The position numbers were made by a program, and so were the translations under genes. A stretch of DNA of 64,000 nucleotides. It comes from CAWJKP01 sp963843465 (GTDB lineage: Bacteria; Planctomycetota; Planctomycetia; Pirellulales; Thermoguttaceae). Below the pieces are notes generated by a model. It was not told where the DNA came from. It searched no databases and worked only from the letters and a program-made list of their open reading frames with translations. Below, piece by piece: positions 42,938 to 50,611 of the stretch; the stretch's first letter is position 1; each line of letters begins with the position of its first letter. The stretch spans positions 558,001 through 622,000 of the forward strand of contig CAWJKP010000005.1 in assembly GCA_963843465.1 (NCBI GenBank), given 5' to 3'.

Positions 42938-43495
42938 ATGAGCACGCACATCGTCGATCGAATCGAGGCCATCCGTTTTCCGAAGGAGGCCATCGGCCAC
43001 TATGAGGATGTCTACCTCGTCCTGGAATTGGGCGGCGACAACAACGTCAAGGACATGCGCAACCGCCGGGCACGAAGCTGGGGCGCAACGTGCATCGGAC
43101 CCGACTGGGGTGTGATCGGCAACTGCTGCCGATTCGCGGCCGGCTGCTCCGGCGGGATGACGAAGCTGCACGGCCGACAGACGACGCCGGAAAGCTACAT
43201 CCGCGCCTACCGCAAGGCCCTGGGAAACGCCGCCACCGGACTGGAAGAGGCCGCCGCGCGTGGTCTTCACGTCACCGGCCGCATTCGCTTCGATCGAAGC
43301 GACAAGGCCGCCGCCTACCATTTGAGTGAAGCTGCCAAGGCCGGCAAAACGCCCCGCGATGAAACGCGCTACGGCGAGGCGCGGGCCGTGGTGGACTTCA
43401 ACCTTGCCGACCCGGCCGACTTGGCACTTTGGTTCAAGTGCCAGCACGGGGTTGGCTGGAACAATGCGGAAGTCTCCGGGCCGGACGAAATCTAA
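42938..43495 (+). CDS. Hypothetical protein, 185 aa
   Basis: ELGGDNNVKDMRNRRARSWG, ATCIGPDWGVIGNCCRFAAG then CSGGMTKLHGRQTTPESYIR, and FKCQHGVGWNNAEVSGPDEI at the end. Cysteines are scattered without a clear zinc pattern. A monocistronic unit: family promoter, leader, gene, 3' motif and hairpin. Confidence 0.65.
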   Translation: MSTHIVDRIEAIRFPKEAIGHYEDVYLVLELGGDNNVKDMRNRRARSWGATCIGPDWGVIGNCCRFAAGCSGGMTKLHGRQTTPESYIRAYRKALGNAATGLEEAAARGLHVTGRIRFDRSDKAAAYHLSEAAKAGKTPRDETRYGEARAVVDFNLADPADLALWFKCQHGVGWNNAEVSGPDEI

Positions 43496-43511
43496 CATCG
43501 GCCACCGTACA

Positions 43512-43520
43512 CCCTGTTGC
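43512..43520 (+). promoter_or_regulatory. 3' motif CCCTGTTGC, complementary to the leader
   Basis: Lies 16 bases after the stop and 4 before the hairpin. With two more bases (CCCTGTTGCGT) it is complementary over 11 nt to leaders with ACGCAACAGGG. Other copies are at 44729-44737 and, one base shorter, at 48950-48957. Confidence 0.75.
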
Positions 43521-43524
43521 GTTT

Positions 43525-43559
43525 GCCGGGCGGTCCGTGAAGCCTTCGGGCCGCCCGGC
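43525..43559 (+). terminator. GC-rich hairpin
   Basis: GCCGGGCGG pairs with CCGCCCGGC across a 17-base loop, followed by TCTTCC. A probable terminator for the 42938 gene, though without a T run. Confidence 0.65.
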
Positions 43560-43639
43560 TCTTCCAAACTCGTTTCTGTGGTCTCTCCGGGCTGGCAAGC
43601 TGGTAGCGTGTCGGCCCGGCTCCTCCAATAGGCAAACCT

Positions 43640-43843
43640 ATGAAGTGCATCATCTGCGGCCAGACGATTAACGTGAAGAAGCACCACGCCTACGTCACCG
43701 TAAAGGCCGACAACGGCCGTGAGCGCAAGGTCTATGCTTGCGGAGGATGCCAAGAGGCTTTCGACCGCTGGATCGACAGCCGGGCAACCGACTCCGATGG
43801 AAATCTCCTGGAAACTCCGGCAGACCCGGCAGTCCCTGCTTGA
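43640..43843 (+). CDS. Zinc-finger protein, 67 aa
   Basis: MKCIICGQTINVKKHHAYVT and KVYACGGCQEAFDRWIDSRA give CxxC-x28-CxxC, one zinc ribbon with a His pair. Its TGA (43841-43843) lies inside the next promoter's -35 box. Confidence 0.68.
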   Translation: MKCIICGQTINVKKHHAYVTVKADNGRERKVYACGGCQEAFDRWIDSRATDSDGNLLETPADPAVPA

Positions 43844-43867
43844 GTATCGCCACACTCATGGTGTTTG
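43840..43867 (+). promoter_or_regulatory. Element promoter family, member 6
   Basis: -35 TTGAGT contains the stop TGA of the upstream gene; spacer ATCGCCACACTCATGG, -10 TGTTTG (weak). Leader GCAACAGGAAAC follows, then ATG at 43893. Confidence 0.65.
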
Positions 43868-43892
43868 GCATGTGTTACACGCAACAGGAAAC

Positions 43893-44420
43893 ATGGAGCA
43901 AGCCATGAAAGCAAAAGACCTGACCCAGGGCGCAAGGATTAAGACGGATCGGGGCGTCAGGACAATCCAGAGCAGCGCCCACTTCAGGAACGGCCTTTGG
44001 CGGATGGCATTTACCGACGCCGTGACCATCGTGTTTTGCTCCCCGGATCAGGAATTCACGGTCCTGCAAGACGAATGCAAGAGCCCCCTTGAAGAGGCCG
44101 CCCTGAAACTGGCCGCCAACAGGACCGCCCTCCGACAACGCTTGCGAGAGGCCCATAGCTGCCTTTGCCGCGAAGTCGCCAAGGAATTCGGCAAAGGGCG
44201 ATTTGACTTTGCCGGCCGCCGCCTGATCGGCGGCAACGGGCTTGTGCTCCAATGGCAGACCCGTATGGACCCGGACCGGCCGGAAACCTATGTGAACCAA
44301 CAGACCTCGCGGGGTTGCGTGGTTTGTGTCACGAAGCTGAGCCGGAACGTAAAGCGCGCCACGGTTGTAGCCGACACGCAAGGCGACACGCAACACGCAA
44401 CAGGGAGCACGCAACCATGA
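43893..44420 (+). CDS. Hypothetical protein, 175 aa
   Basis: MKAKDLTQGARIKTDRGVRT, FTDAVTIVFCSPDQEFTVLQ then RLREAHSCLCREVAKEFGKG. An early SH3-like beta part and a helix. The C-terminal residues DTQGDTQHATGSTQP are encoded by leader-type CACGCAACA repeats, so the gene end grew into the next leader. ATGA overlap to the next gene. Confidence 0.6.
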   Translation: MEQAMKAKDLTQGARIKTDRGVRTIQSSAHFRNGLWRMAFTDAVTIVFCSPDQEFTVLQDECKSPLEEAALKLAANRTALRQRLREAHSCLCREVAKEFGKGRFDFAGRRLIGGNGLVLQWQTRMDPDRPETYVNQQTSRGCVVCVTKLSRNVKRATVVADTQGDTQHATGSTQP

Positions 44421-44716
44421 GCCAGACCACGACCGAAACCACGACTGTCACCGACCCCGTTGTCATCCGCGTCTGGAAGAGTGACGCCAACGACGTTTTC
44501 GCCCTCTTCCCCACGATTCCCGCGTTTGGCCATTACGTGACCAGCTACCAGCACGTCGGCCAGCACGCCAGCGCGGACTACAACCTTTGCCTCAGCAAGA
44601 GCCGCCCGGCGACTGAGGCAGAGGCCGCCCCGCTCCTGGAAGAGTTACGGCAGCGAGGCTACAACCCGCGCCCGATCAAGCGTGCCAGCTACCGCATGAG
44701 AAAAGAGGCCCGGTGA
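44417..44716 (+). CDS. Hypothetical protein, 99 aa
   Basis: A Thr-rich start (SQTTTETTTVTD), then VIRVWKSDANDVFALFPTIP, GHYVTSYQHVGQHASADYNL and LLEELRQRGYNPRPIKRASY. The middle segment is familiar from phage hypothetical proteins. Preceded by leader GCAACAGGGAGCACGCAACC. Confidence 0.65.
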   Translation: MSQTTTETTTVTDPVVIRVWKSDANDVFALFPTIPAFGHYVTSYQHVGQHASADYNLCLSKSRPATEAEAAPLLEELRQRGYNPRPIKRASYRMRKEAR

Positions 44717-44728
44717 CCGACCGCTAAC

Positions 44729-44777
44729 CCCTGTTGCGCCAGCCGGGCCGACAAGCCTAGTCCGCTGCCGGCCCGGC
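44729..44777 (+). terminator. CCCTGTTGC motif and GC-rich hairpin
   Basis: CCCTGTTGC (44729-44737) is followed by GCCGGGCCG (44752-44760) pairing perfectly with CGGCCCGGC (44769-44777), then GCTCTCC. Ends the 43893-44716 unit. Confidence 0.7.
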
Positions 44778-44851
44778 GCTCTCCACACCCCGTTGCTGGC
44801 CGCCGGCTTGTTGACCTTAGCTCACGACCACGCAACAAGGAATAACCGACA

Positions 44852-45235
44852 ATGACGAAGAGCAAGATTTACCCCTCGCAACGTGCCTTTTCCGCCGTGC
44901 GAAAGCTGGCGCGTGACGCCGCGAAGAACGACAACTGGTTATGCCCTGAACTGGACGGCCTTCTCGACAGCGAGAAGGATGGCGACATCGGCATGGCCCA
45001 CCGCGATTCGTGGCAGCAAACCTGCCATTGGGAGCACTACTACGGCCGCCCGATCAATGAATTGGTGGAGCAGCAAACGCGCCGCCTAGCGCGTCGTTAC
45101 GGCCCCTTGGAATTCGAGGAGCGTTACTACGGCCTGTACGACCCGCTGGTTGACGCCTTCTGGGAGGAATGGGAGTCTCACGTCGGCTTCTGGGCCGCCG
45201 TGGAAGAAGCCGGAAACTCTGCGTCGGCTGTTTGA
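44852..45235 (+). CDS. Hypothetical protein, 127 aa
   Basis: YPSQRAFSAVRKLARDAAKN, HRDSWQQTCHWEHYYGRPIN, ELVEQQTRRLARRYGPLEFE then ERYYGLYDPLVDAFWEEWES. Highly aromatic and helical. Its TGA (45233-45235) is inside the next -35 box. Function unknown. Confidence 0.62.
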   Translation: MTKSKIYPSQRAFSAVRKLARDAAKNDNWLCPELDGLLDSEKDGDIGMAHRDSWQQTCHWEHYYGRPINELVEQQTRRLARRYGPLEFEERYYGLYDPLVDAFWEEWESHVGFWAAVEEAGNSASAV

Positions 45236-45259
45236 CTTTCGCTGTAGTTATGGTATAGT
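45232..45259 (+). promoter_or_regulatory. Element promoter family, member 7
   Basis: -35 TTGACT overlapping the upstream stop, spacer TTCGCTGTAGTTATGG, -10 TATAGT. Leader GCAACAGGGAACACGCAAC follows. Confidence 0.88.
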
Positions 45260-45292
45260 TGTATTGTCACGACGCAACAGGGAACACGCAAC

Positions 45293-45655
45293 ATGAATAA
45301 GACCGAGTACGCCGAATACGAAGCCGCGGTGGCCGACTTCTTCCAGCGGGAAGGAATCGCCAACCTTTCCACCGGGCATTACCAGTGTCCCGAGTGCAAG
45401 GTCGAGTTTGACGACGCCGGGATCTGCCCGAAGTGCAAAGCGGACCGGGAGTGCATGAACGAACCGTACTTCTCTTGGCAACCTTGCGACTGTTGCGGTT
45501 CACACCTGGGCGGAGACCGCGAATTCGCCACCGGCTACAACCCGACCACGGGCGAGGTGCAGGAGTATAGCATCTGCTCCGATTGCGCCTACTATGCCGA
45601 GTACGGCCGACTGGACGACACCACCATGATGGAAGTCGAGGCGACCGCGACATGA
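45293..45655 (+). CDS. Double zinc-ribbon phage-type protein, 120 aa
   Basis: HYQCPECKVEFDDAGICPKC is one ribbon (CPEC-x9-CPKC); PCDCCGSHLGGDREFATGYN with EYSICSDCAYYAEYGRLDDT is a second. The second is well known among phage hypothetical proteins (CDCCGSxLxGxR..C.DCxYYxEYG). Function unknown. ATGA overlap to the next gene. Confidence 0.75.
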   Translation: MNKTEYAEYEAAVADFFQREGIANLSTGHYQCPECKVEFDDAGICPKCKADRECMNEPYFSWQPCDCCGSHLGGDREFATGYNPTTGEVQEYSICSDCAYYAEYGRLDDTTMMEVEATAT

Positions 45656-46062
45656 CGACCATCAAGGCAATCGGCAAGCTGGGCGACAACGCGATTGAGG
45701 CCGAAGTCCTGAATCCCGGTGATTGGTTCGGCAAGACCTGGCTGATCGAAATTGGCGGTTCCAACTGGCCGCTATTCCTGGCCGTGGAAGCCGACAGCGT
45801 TTCCGACGCCCTGGACGAGTTGGCGGACGACGAGAAGTACGGCCACAACATCGTGGTGGCCGACGCCGATCTTGGCGACTACCCGGAGGAGGACCGGCAC
45901 TACGGCCCCAGCGGTCAAGTGGTGGATCTCGACAACGTAATGGTCCACGGTCAAGAGCGGAGCGCTACGCCGTGGGAGTGTGTTTACACGGGCGATGACC
46001 TTGAAACCCCGATGAAACCGACCGACTACTGCAACCGTGAGGATGAGGACAGCAATGAGTGA
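45652..46062 (+). CDS. Hypothetical protein, 136 aa
   Basis: GDWFGKTWLIEIGGSNWPLF, LAVEADSVSDALDELADDEK then HNIVVADADLGDYPEEDRHY. Acidic beta-alpha protein also seen in phages. The next gene starts 8 bp inside its 3' end. Confidence 0.64.
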   Translation: MTTIKAIGKLGDNAIEAEVLNPGDWFGKTWLIEIGGSNWPLFLAVEADSVSDALDELADDEKYGHNIVVADADLGDYPEEDRHYGPSGQVVDLDNVMVHGQERSATPWECVYTGDDLETPMKPTDYCNREDEDSNE

Positions 46063-46578
46063 AGTACCGAACAAAGAGAAGGGTCGAATCGCGGGGAATG
46101 GCATGGGCGGGTTTCTCTGTCCACCGGGCCACCCGATGCACAAGAGTTGCGTCGAAACCGACCTGCGCCGCCGGCCGGAAAACCGGGGCAGCATGTCCCT
46201 GGAAGCCGCCGTCGAATGCGAGTACCTGGACGACGCCACCAAGGCCGCCGCCCGGACCCTCTTGCGAACCTGGGAGCACAACAAGCCGGCCCTCGAATCG
46301 CCGGAAGTCCAGGAATGGATTCTCCAGGTACTCGGCTACTTCAAGCACTGCTTCAACCTCACCCCGGAGAAGGAAGCCCGGTGGCACGCCAACAACCTGA
46401 CGATCGACAACGCCCTCGACCCGATGGATGCCCCGAATGCCACGCCGGGGTCCACCTGATTCGCAAGTATTACCCGGACTTCCAGCCGACCGCGGAGCAC
46501 TTCGCACAAGCCTACTGGGGCCAGAAGCCGGGCAGCGAGAAGGCCGCCAAGAAGCCCGGCAAGAGGAGCAAGCCATGA
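46055..46578 (+). CDS. Hypothetical protein, about 174 aa, frameshifted
   Basis: MGGFLCPPGHPMHKSCVETD, EAAVECEYLDDATKAAARTL then LTIDNALDPMDAP. At 46431-46434, restoring one C (CCCCC) joins DAP to ECHAGVHLIRKYYPDFQPTA and KKPGKRSKP, ending exactly at TGA that overlaps the next ATG. The clean repair and overlap argue for a homopolymer read error. Function unknown. Confidence 0.65.
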
Positions 46579-46745
46579 CCACCACGAAGCCGGTTGACCA
46601 GCCGCCTTTGAGCAAAGCGGAGATCAGCGAAATCTATCGGGCGATTCTTTCGCACTCACCGGATGATCCGGCAAGAGCCCGGCAGGGGCTAGAAGCCTAC
46701 CTGGCCGGCTACAACCGCATGATGCCCGCGAGGAGCAAGCCGTGA
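46575..46745 (+). CDS. Hypothetical protein, 56 aa
   Basis: TTKPVDQPPLSKAEISEIYR then AILSHSPDDPARARQGLEAY. Small helical protein. ATGA at the start and a GTG overlap at the end keep it in the operon. Confidence 0.55.
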   Translation: MTTTKPVDQPPLSKAEISEIYRAILSHSPDDPARARQGLEAYLAGYNRMMPARSKP

Positions 46746-47176
46746 AAGAGCAACCAAAGGGGAACCTGGTCACGCCGATCGGCCCCATTCACTTCTGCAT
46801 GACGCAGGCCGACCACGTTTTCCTGCATACGGAAAACGAACTCATTACCATTCGAGGAATCCCCTATCACGTCAGCTATCACTGCTACCTGATCGACGGC
46901 CAATGGACTGGCAAAGATTGGTATGAGCCCCATTTGAGTCGGAAAGACCGATACCTGGAACCAACCCTGGCGGCCCGCAAGACCGCGAGAACCACCCTTG
47001 CAAAGGCATGGGCCGAGCACTTGACGGCGCACCCGGAACTGAGCCGGCAGGCCGCCCTGGCGAGAGCGGAAAGCGAAGTCGAGAAGCTGGCCGACGAAAT
47101 CGAATCGCTGGAGCAGAAGGTCAACGAAAAGCGGAAGGAACTGGCAGCGGCAAAGAAAATGCTTGCCGCTATTTGA
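46742..47176 (+). CDS. Hypothetical protein with C-terminal coiled coil, 144 aa
   Basis: GTG start overlapping the upstream TGA. TPIGPIHFCMTQADHVFLHT, GIPYHVSYHCYLIDGQWTGK, then a heptad-rich coiled coil ARAESEVEKLADEIESLEQK. Its TGA (47174-47176) lies inside the next -35 box. Confidence 0.62.
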   Translation: MKEQPKGNLVTPIGPIHFCMTQADHVFLHTENELITIRGIPYHVSYHCYLIDGQWTGKDWYEPHLSRKDRYLEPTLAARKTARTTLAKAWAEHLTAHPELSRQAALARAESEVEKLADEIESLEQKVNEKRKELAAAKKMLAAI

Positions 47177-47200
47177 CTATCACCATATTTGTGGTATACT
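47173..47200 (+). promoter_or_regulatory. Element promoter family, member 8
   Basis: -35 TTGACT overlapping the upstream stop, spacer ATCACCATATTTGTGG, -10 TATACT. ACCA-TATTTG-TGGT is the clearest dyad. Confidence 0.88.
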
Positions 47201-47255
47201 TGAGTTGTTCAAGCAACAGAGTAAGCAACAGCGAATCAGCAACAGGGAACCAGCC

Positions 47256-47565
47256 GTGAGCACTTACAACTACAAGCTAACGGAGGCCGAGTTGCGCCAC
47301 ATCGTTCCGGTTGCCGATGTTTCGCGCATCGTCGCCGCCGCCAGAGGAGCGCAAGCCGGGCAAGTGGGCAAAGCGCATCGTCAAGGTTGCCCTCAACAAG
47401 GCTAAGAGCGTCTGGGTGCAGAACGTGCAGTTCTACGGCGGGGAGCACTTTGGCGAGCCGTACCACTTCCCAGCCGAGATCCGCTACGCCACGACCGAAT
47501 CGGCCTTTCGCCGTTGCGTCAACCGGCTGAATGTGCGGCGATTGCGTATGCCCTTCACCTACTGA
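47256..47565 (+). CDS. Hypothetical protein, about 102 aa, frameshifted
   Basis: GTG after a leader with three GCAACA units. YNYKLTEAELRHIVPVADVS then RIVAA; near 47338 one extra base must be dropped to continue PEERKPGKWAKRIVKVALNK, VQFYGGEHFGEPYHFPAEIR and NRLNVRRLRMPFTY. The extra G lies in a GCCGCCGCC run. Basic protein, unknown. Confidence 0.6.
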
Positions 47566-47592
47566 TAGTTGAACTAGCCAAAGGAGCACAAC

Positions 47593-47985
47593 ATGGCCGA
47601 CAACGTTACCGAACTGGCGCAGGCCGTCCGACAACTGCTGATGAACACCCCCTATAGCCCGGCCCTGGCAACAAGCCTGGAGCGGGTCCGCGAAGCCCTG
47701 AAGCCCTTCGAGAGGACGCCGCCCCGGGTCAAATGCGTCCGGGTCGAGTACGACCTGAACTTCTGGGGCGGCGACTACTCCGGCGTCGGCCAGTTCGCCT
47801 ACATCCCCCTGGACGCCATTAGCCGGCTTCGCGGCAAGAACGACGACAAACGCCTGCGGACCGCCTTTACGGTCTTAGTCGGCAACTCGGAGCACATCAT
47901 CCACTACACCTTCGATGAGCCCGTCGATCAGGACGGCAACGAGTGGAAGGAGTGGATGAAGGGCAATTACTACGTGCCGGCGTGA
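47593..47985 (+). CDS. Hypothetical protein, 130 aa
   Basis: NVTELAQAVRQLLMNTPYSP, ALATSLERVREALKPFERTP, VRVEYDLNFWGGDYSGVGQF then GNSEHIIHYTFDEPVDQDGN. Helix then beta sheet. The stop TGA (47983-47985) lies in a decayed promoter copy (GTGACT at 47982 with a shortened TTTGTGGTAGTCGTGAG). Confidence 0.62.
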   Translation: MADNVTELAQAVRQLLMNTPYSPALATSLERVREALKPFERTPPRVKCVRVEYDLNFWGGDYSGVGQFAYIPLDAISRLRGKNDDKRLRTAFTVLVGNSEHIIHYTFDEPVDQDGNEWKEWMKGNYYVPA

Positions 47986-48028
47986 CTTTTGTGGTAGTCG
48001 TGAGTATCAAGCAACAGAGAGCACGCAA

Positions 48029-48169
48029 ATGTTACCGGCCAATGCCCAGCGATTCCAGGAGCTAGCGGACCGTGAGCCAACCGAGTTGGACGAAGAGGAG
48101 GAGCGGGAGTTGCAGCAGTTAGGGGAACAGGTCCGGGGCGAGATTCGCGCCATCTTCTACATTCTCTAA
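48029..48169 (+). CDS. Small acidic protein, 46 aa
   Basis: ATG at 48029 follows leader GCAACAGAGAGCACGCAA. LPANAQRFQELADREPTELD, EEEERELQQLGEQVRGEIRA then IFYIL. A single acidic helix. It ends two bases before the next leader. The leader supports translation. Confidence 0.55.
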   Translation: MLPANAQRFQELADREPTELDEEEERELQQLGEQVRGEIRAIFYIL

Positions 48170-48191
48170 ACGCAACAGGGAACACGCAACC

Positions 48192-48947
48192 ATGACCACT
48201 ACCGAAACCGCCAAGATCGTGCCCGAAGTCGCCATCCGCAAGGGCTTCCATCGCATGACCGCTTATGACATGGCCTGCGAATGCCGCGCCATGCTTGACG
48301 CCTGCCCCACCTGCGGATTCGAGGGGCTGGAACCGGGCAAGAGCTACTGCTGCAAACCGTCCTACGGCACGCCCAGCCTGGTGGTAATCGGGGAAGTGAC
48401 CCCGAAGCGAACTCAGGCCGTGGCCAGCGTCAACAACGGGGAACCGCGGCGCATCTACAAGGGGAACTATCGGGGAGCGACCTTTGTCGAGCTGGACGAC
48501 GACCTGCGCGACTTGACCGGCATTACGCACGAAATGATCGTTGCCGCTGCCGTGCGCGGGAACTTGGAAGTACCGCCCGAGGTGCGCCGCCAGTACCCGA
48601 ACCTGTTTGTCGAGATCCCGGAGCGGTTCGCCAACGGCCATAACACGGCCGCGGAGCGGGTGACGCAATCCTTGACGCCGCCCATGTTCGCCCCGGCCCC
48701 CGTAAGCCCCGCCGACATCGACGCTTGGATCGACACCACGCACCAAAGCATCGCGTCGCTACGTTGTGAGCGGACCCGGCGGGTTGCCTTGAACCCAGAC
48801 ACCTCCTCGGACTACGACCAGTACCTTGACGGCTATCGTGACGACATCGACTACTACCGCTGGCTTCGTAAGCTGGTTGACGTGGGTGGAGTGTTTCACA
48901 TCGCCGCCCCGGCCGCCAGCCAGACCGTCGCCGGCCACGCCGCCTAA
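48192..48947 (+). CDS. Hypothetical protein with a zinc site, 251 aa
   Basis: YDMACECRAMLDACPTCGFE, GKSYCCKPSYGTPSLVVIGE (possible zinc site), FVELDDDLRDLTGITHEMIV then VPPEVRRQYPNLFVEIPERF. C-terminal helix with DQYLDGYRDDIDYYRWLRKL. Largest gene of the cluster tail; unknown. It has the leader GCAACAGGGAACACGCAACC and ends with the CCTGTTGC motif and a strong hairpin. Confidence 0.65.
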   Translation: MTTTETAKIVPEVAIRKGFHRMTAYDMACECRAMLDACPTCGFEGLEPGKSYCCKPSYGTPSLVVIGEVTPKRTQAVASVNNGEPRRIYKGNYRGATFVELDDDLRDLTGITHEMIVAAAVRGNLEVPPEVRRQYPNLFVEIPERFANGHNTAAERVTQSLTPPMFAPAPVSPADIDAWIDTTHQSIASLRCERTRRVALNPDTSSDYDQYLDGYRDDIDYYRWLRKLVDVGGVFHIAAPAASQTVAGHAA

Positions 48948-48948
48948 C

Positions 48949-49007
48949 GCCTGTTGCTCCTTGTTGCCGGGCCGCCGACTTGTTCGCTCATTGCAAGTCG
49001 GCGGCCC
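48949..49007 (+). terminator. CCTGTTGC motif and strong terminator hairpin
   Basis: GCCTGTTGC at 48949-48957 is followed by GGGCCGCCGACTTG (48969-48982) pairing perfectly with CAAGTCGGCGGCCC (48994-49007), then ATTTTC. This ends the 48192 unit. Confidence 0.82.
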
Positions 49008-49044
49008 ATTTTCATGTGACTCTTGCCAGATTCGGCTAGGGTAG

Positions 49045-49236
49045 AAGTACCTGCGCGGCGTAGACCTGCCGGGCAATCTACCCTTTGACAAAGCGGCAAC
49101 TGGCTTGATCCAAGACTATGGACGCCTGCGGGTGCAAGCCATCCTCACCGCCATCCCTAACGACCCGAAGACAACCGAGAGCGACGCACTGGCCGCCGCC
49201 AGAGTTGCCGACCCGGAGGAACAACGCCATGAGTAA
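49045..49236 (+). pseudogene. Possible gene fragment
   Basis: Frame 1 stays open from 49045 with KYLRGVDLPGNLPFDKAATG then LIQDYGRLRVQAILTAIPND and ALAAARVADPEEQRHE, protein-like text, but with no start codon. It overlaps the next ATG by ATGA-type spacing (TGAGTAA). Perhaps the remnant of a larger gene. Confidence 0.3.
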
Positions 49237-49402
49237 CGCCGCCAAGTTCTGCTCCTGCAAAGCCTGCAAAGCCGGCCGCCACTCCAAGGGGTCCAAGGTG
49301 CGCACCCGGGCCGCCATGCGGTCCGCTCGCCACGCCGCCAAGCAGACAACCAAGCGCGGCACTGAGCCGCCGCCCGTCAAGTCGATGCCCTACTCCGACT
49401 AG
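49229..49402 (+). CDS. Small basic protein, 57 aa
   Basis: SD GGAGG is 8 bases before ATG 49229. SNAAKFCSCKACKAGRHSKG, SKVRTRAAMRSARHAAKQTT then PPPVKSMPYSD. Cys-x-Cys-x2-Cys with many Arg/Lys suggests nucleic-acid binding. Its TAG stop is the first TAG of a 22-bp tandem repeat. Confidence 0.55.
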   Translation: MSNAAKFCSCKACKAGRHSKGSKVRTRAAMRSARHAAKQTTKRGTEPPPVKSMPYSD

Positions 49403-49472
49403 GCACTGATCGACCGGGCGCTAGGCACTGATCGGCCGGGCGCTAGGCACCGATCGGCCAGGCGTTAGGCAC
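49400..49472. repeat. 22-bp tandem repeat
   Basis: TAGGCACTGATCGACCGGGC begins unit 1 at 49400; units 2 (49422) and 3 (49444) differ by 1-3 bases, and a partial fourth starts at 49466. Exact 22-bp spacing. GATCGGCCGG in the units resembles parts of the later GC-rich modules. Confidence 0.85.
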
Positions 49473-50285
49473 TCCCGTCAACCGTCAAATACTCCCCTTG
49501 CACGCCAGGGAGGTCACCGGTTCGCCAGGGGAGCATCATCTGCCGGGGAAGCCACCGGCGTACCTAGCCCGCCCTCGACCTGGCCGCCGGGGCCCGATCG
49601 AGGCTGCTCAGCCCGCCGGATGCCGGAATCAAGAGCGTTTACACGCTACTCAAGCATTCCGGGAGGGCGATCAAGTGGCCATAAAATGGCCGTCAAGTAA
49701 GGAGCGACCCCGGGGCTGTCACATGGCCGGCGAGTCGGCACCAGGGCGGCCACCGGGCCGCGAGAGGATCAGCCGGCGGCCGGACGTGGCCGGAGGATCG
49801 GCCAGCGCCGGATGCCGGCCGTTGGCATCACGGACATCGCCAGCGATGTCGCTTGTATCGCTGGCGTCGCCGGCGTTGTCGCTGGCATCACCGGCATTCG
49901 CACAGACTGGCGTTTGTTGAGCGCCACTTCCGATCATTCGATCAGGTTCCCAGAACTGGCTTGATTTGCGGTGCCGGCTCTTGCTCGGCTCCTGGACGAG
50001 ATTCTCACCACCGTCGCAAATCTGGCCTCTGCGGAGGTAAGAGGCGGACCTCGGAAGACCGAAACCGAAAATGGAACCTTTGGCCGTTTTTCAGCACGGT
50101 TGACGACCCCTGCGAGCGGCGTTCACCGGCCCCTTTCCGGGTCTGGCAAGAGGAGGGTTTCGGTCGGCGCGCGCTATGTGAGAAACCCCCGTTTTTTGGG
50201 CGAATTTCCCGTGTTTTGTCGTGTAAGAAGGGAACACTTTTCATGTGGGCAAAACAATGATTTGCAACCTTGAAGGAGTCTCCCA
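49473..50285. other. Gene-poor GC-rich stretch
   Basis: No gene I can support. 49810-49905 holds 9-bp-type units (GATGTCGCT, GTCGCTGGC, ATCACCGGC). 50053-50100 (GAAACCGAAAATGGAACCTT, TGGCCGTTTTTCAGCACGGT) weakly resembles 34998-35045. Long frames here are products of high GC. Confidence 0.6.
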
Positions 50286-50540
50286 ATGAGTAGCGCAACA
50301 CTGACTTGCAAGACTCGCTTGACTGACTTGTCCGATGCAAACTTGGAGGGAATCTTGATCGCACATCGGATTCCCCAGTCGCAATGGGAGGAAATCAAGG
50401 CTTTGGTCTTCTACGGCAACCGTCCTAGCAAGGAGTTGCGCCGGCGCTTGAATCACGTTGACAACTATAAGGCAGCGCTTCAATCCATCCTGACTGAGTT
50501 GTCGAGGGGCTTCAAGCATTTGTTTCCGCCCGCAAGGTAG
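50286..50540 (+). CDS. Hypothetical protein, 84 aa
   Basis: SD GAAGGAG is 8 bases upstream. LTCKTRLTDLSDANLEGILI, HRIPQSQWEEIKALVFYGNR then ELRRRLNHVDNYKAALQSIL. A small helical protein of unknown role. It ends before a very strong terminator. Confidence 0.68.
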   Translation: MSSATLTCKTRLTDLSDANLEGILIAHRIPQSQWEEIKALVFYGNRPSKELRRRLNHVDNYKAALQSILTELSRGFKHLFPPAR

Positions 50541-50563
50541 GTAAACAGACAACGCGATTGTTC

Positions 50564-50596
50564 CGGCCGATCTTCATAAGATCGGCCGTTTTTTTT
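50564..50596 (+). terminator. Strong intrinsic terminator
   Basis: CGGCCGATCTT-CAT-AAGATCGGCCG, a perfect 11-bp stem with a 3-base loop, followed by eight T. It ends the 50286 gene before the repeat array. Confidence 0.93.
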
Positions 50597-50611
50597 GTCA
50601 TCCGCAAGCCC

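Noticed and set aside
47982..48009. A full further promoter copy before 48029
   Set aside because: The GTGACT and TGTGG-TAG are present but the spacer has lost about nine bases, so it is listed only as decayed.
49498..49920. Plus-strand frame of 140 codons
   Set aside because: Its second half is only translated 9-bp repeat text and no SD is present.
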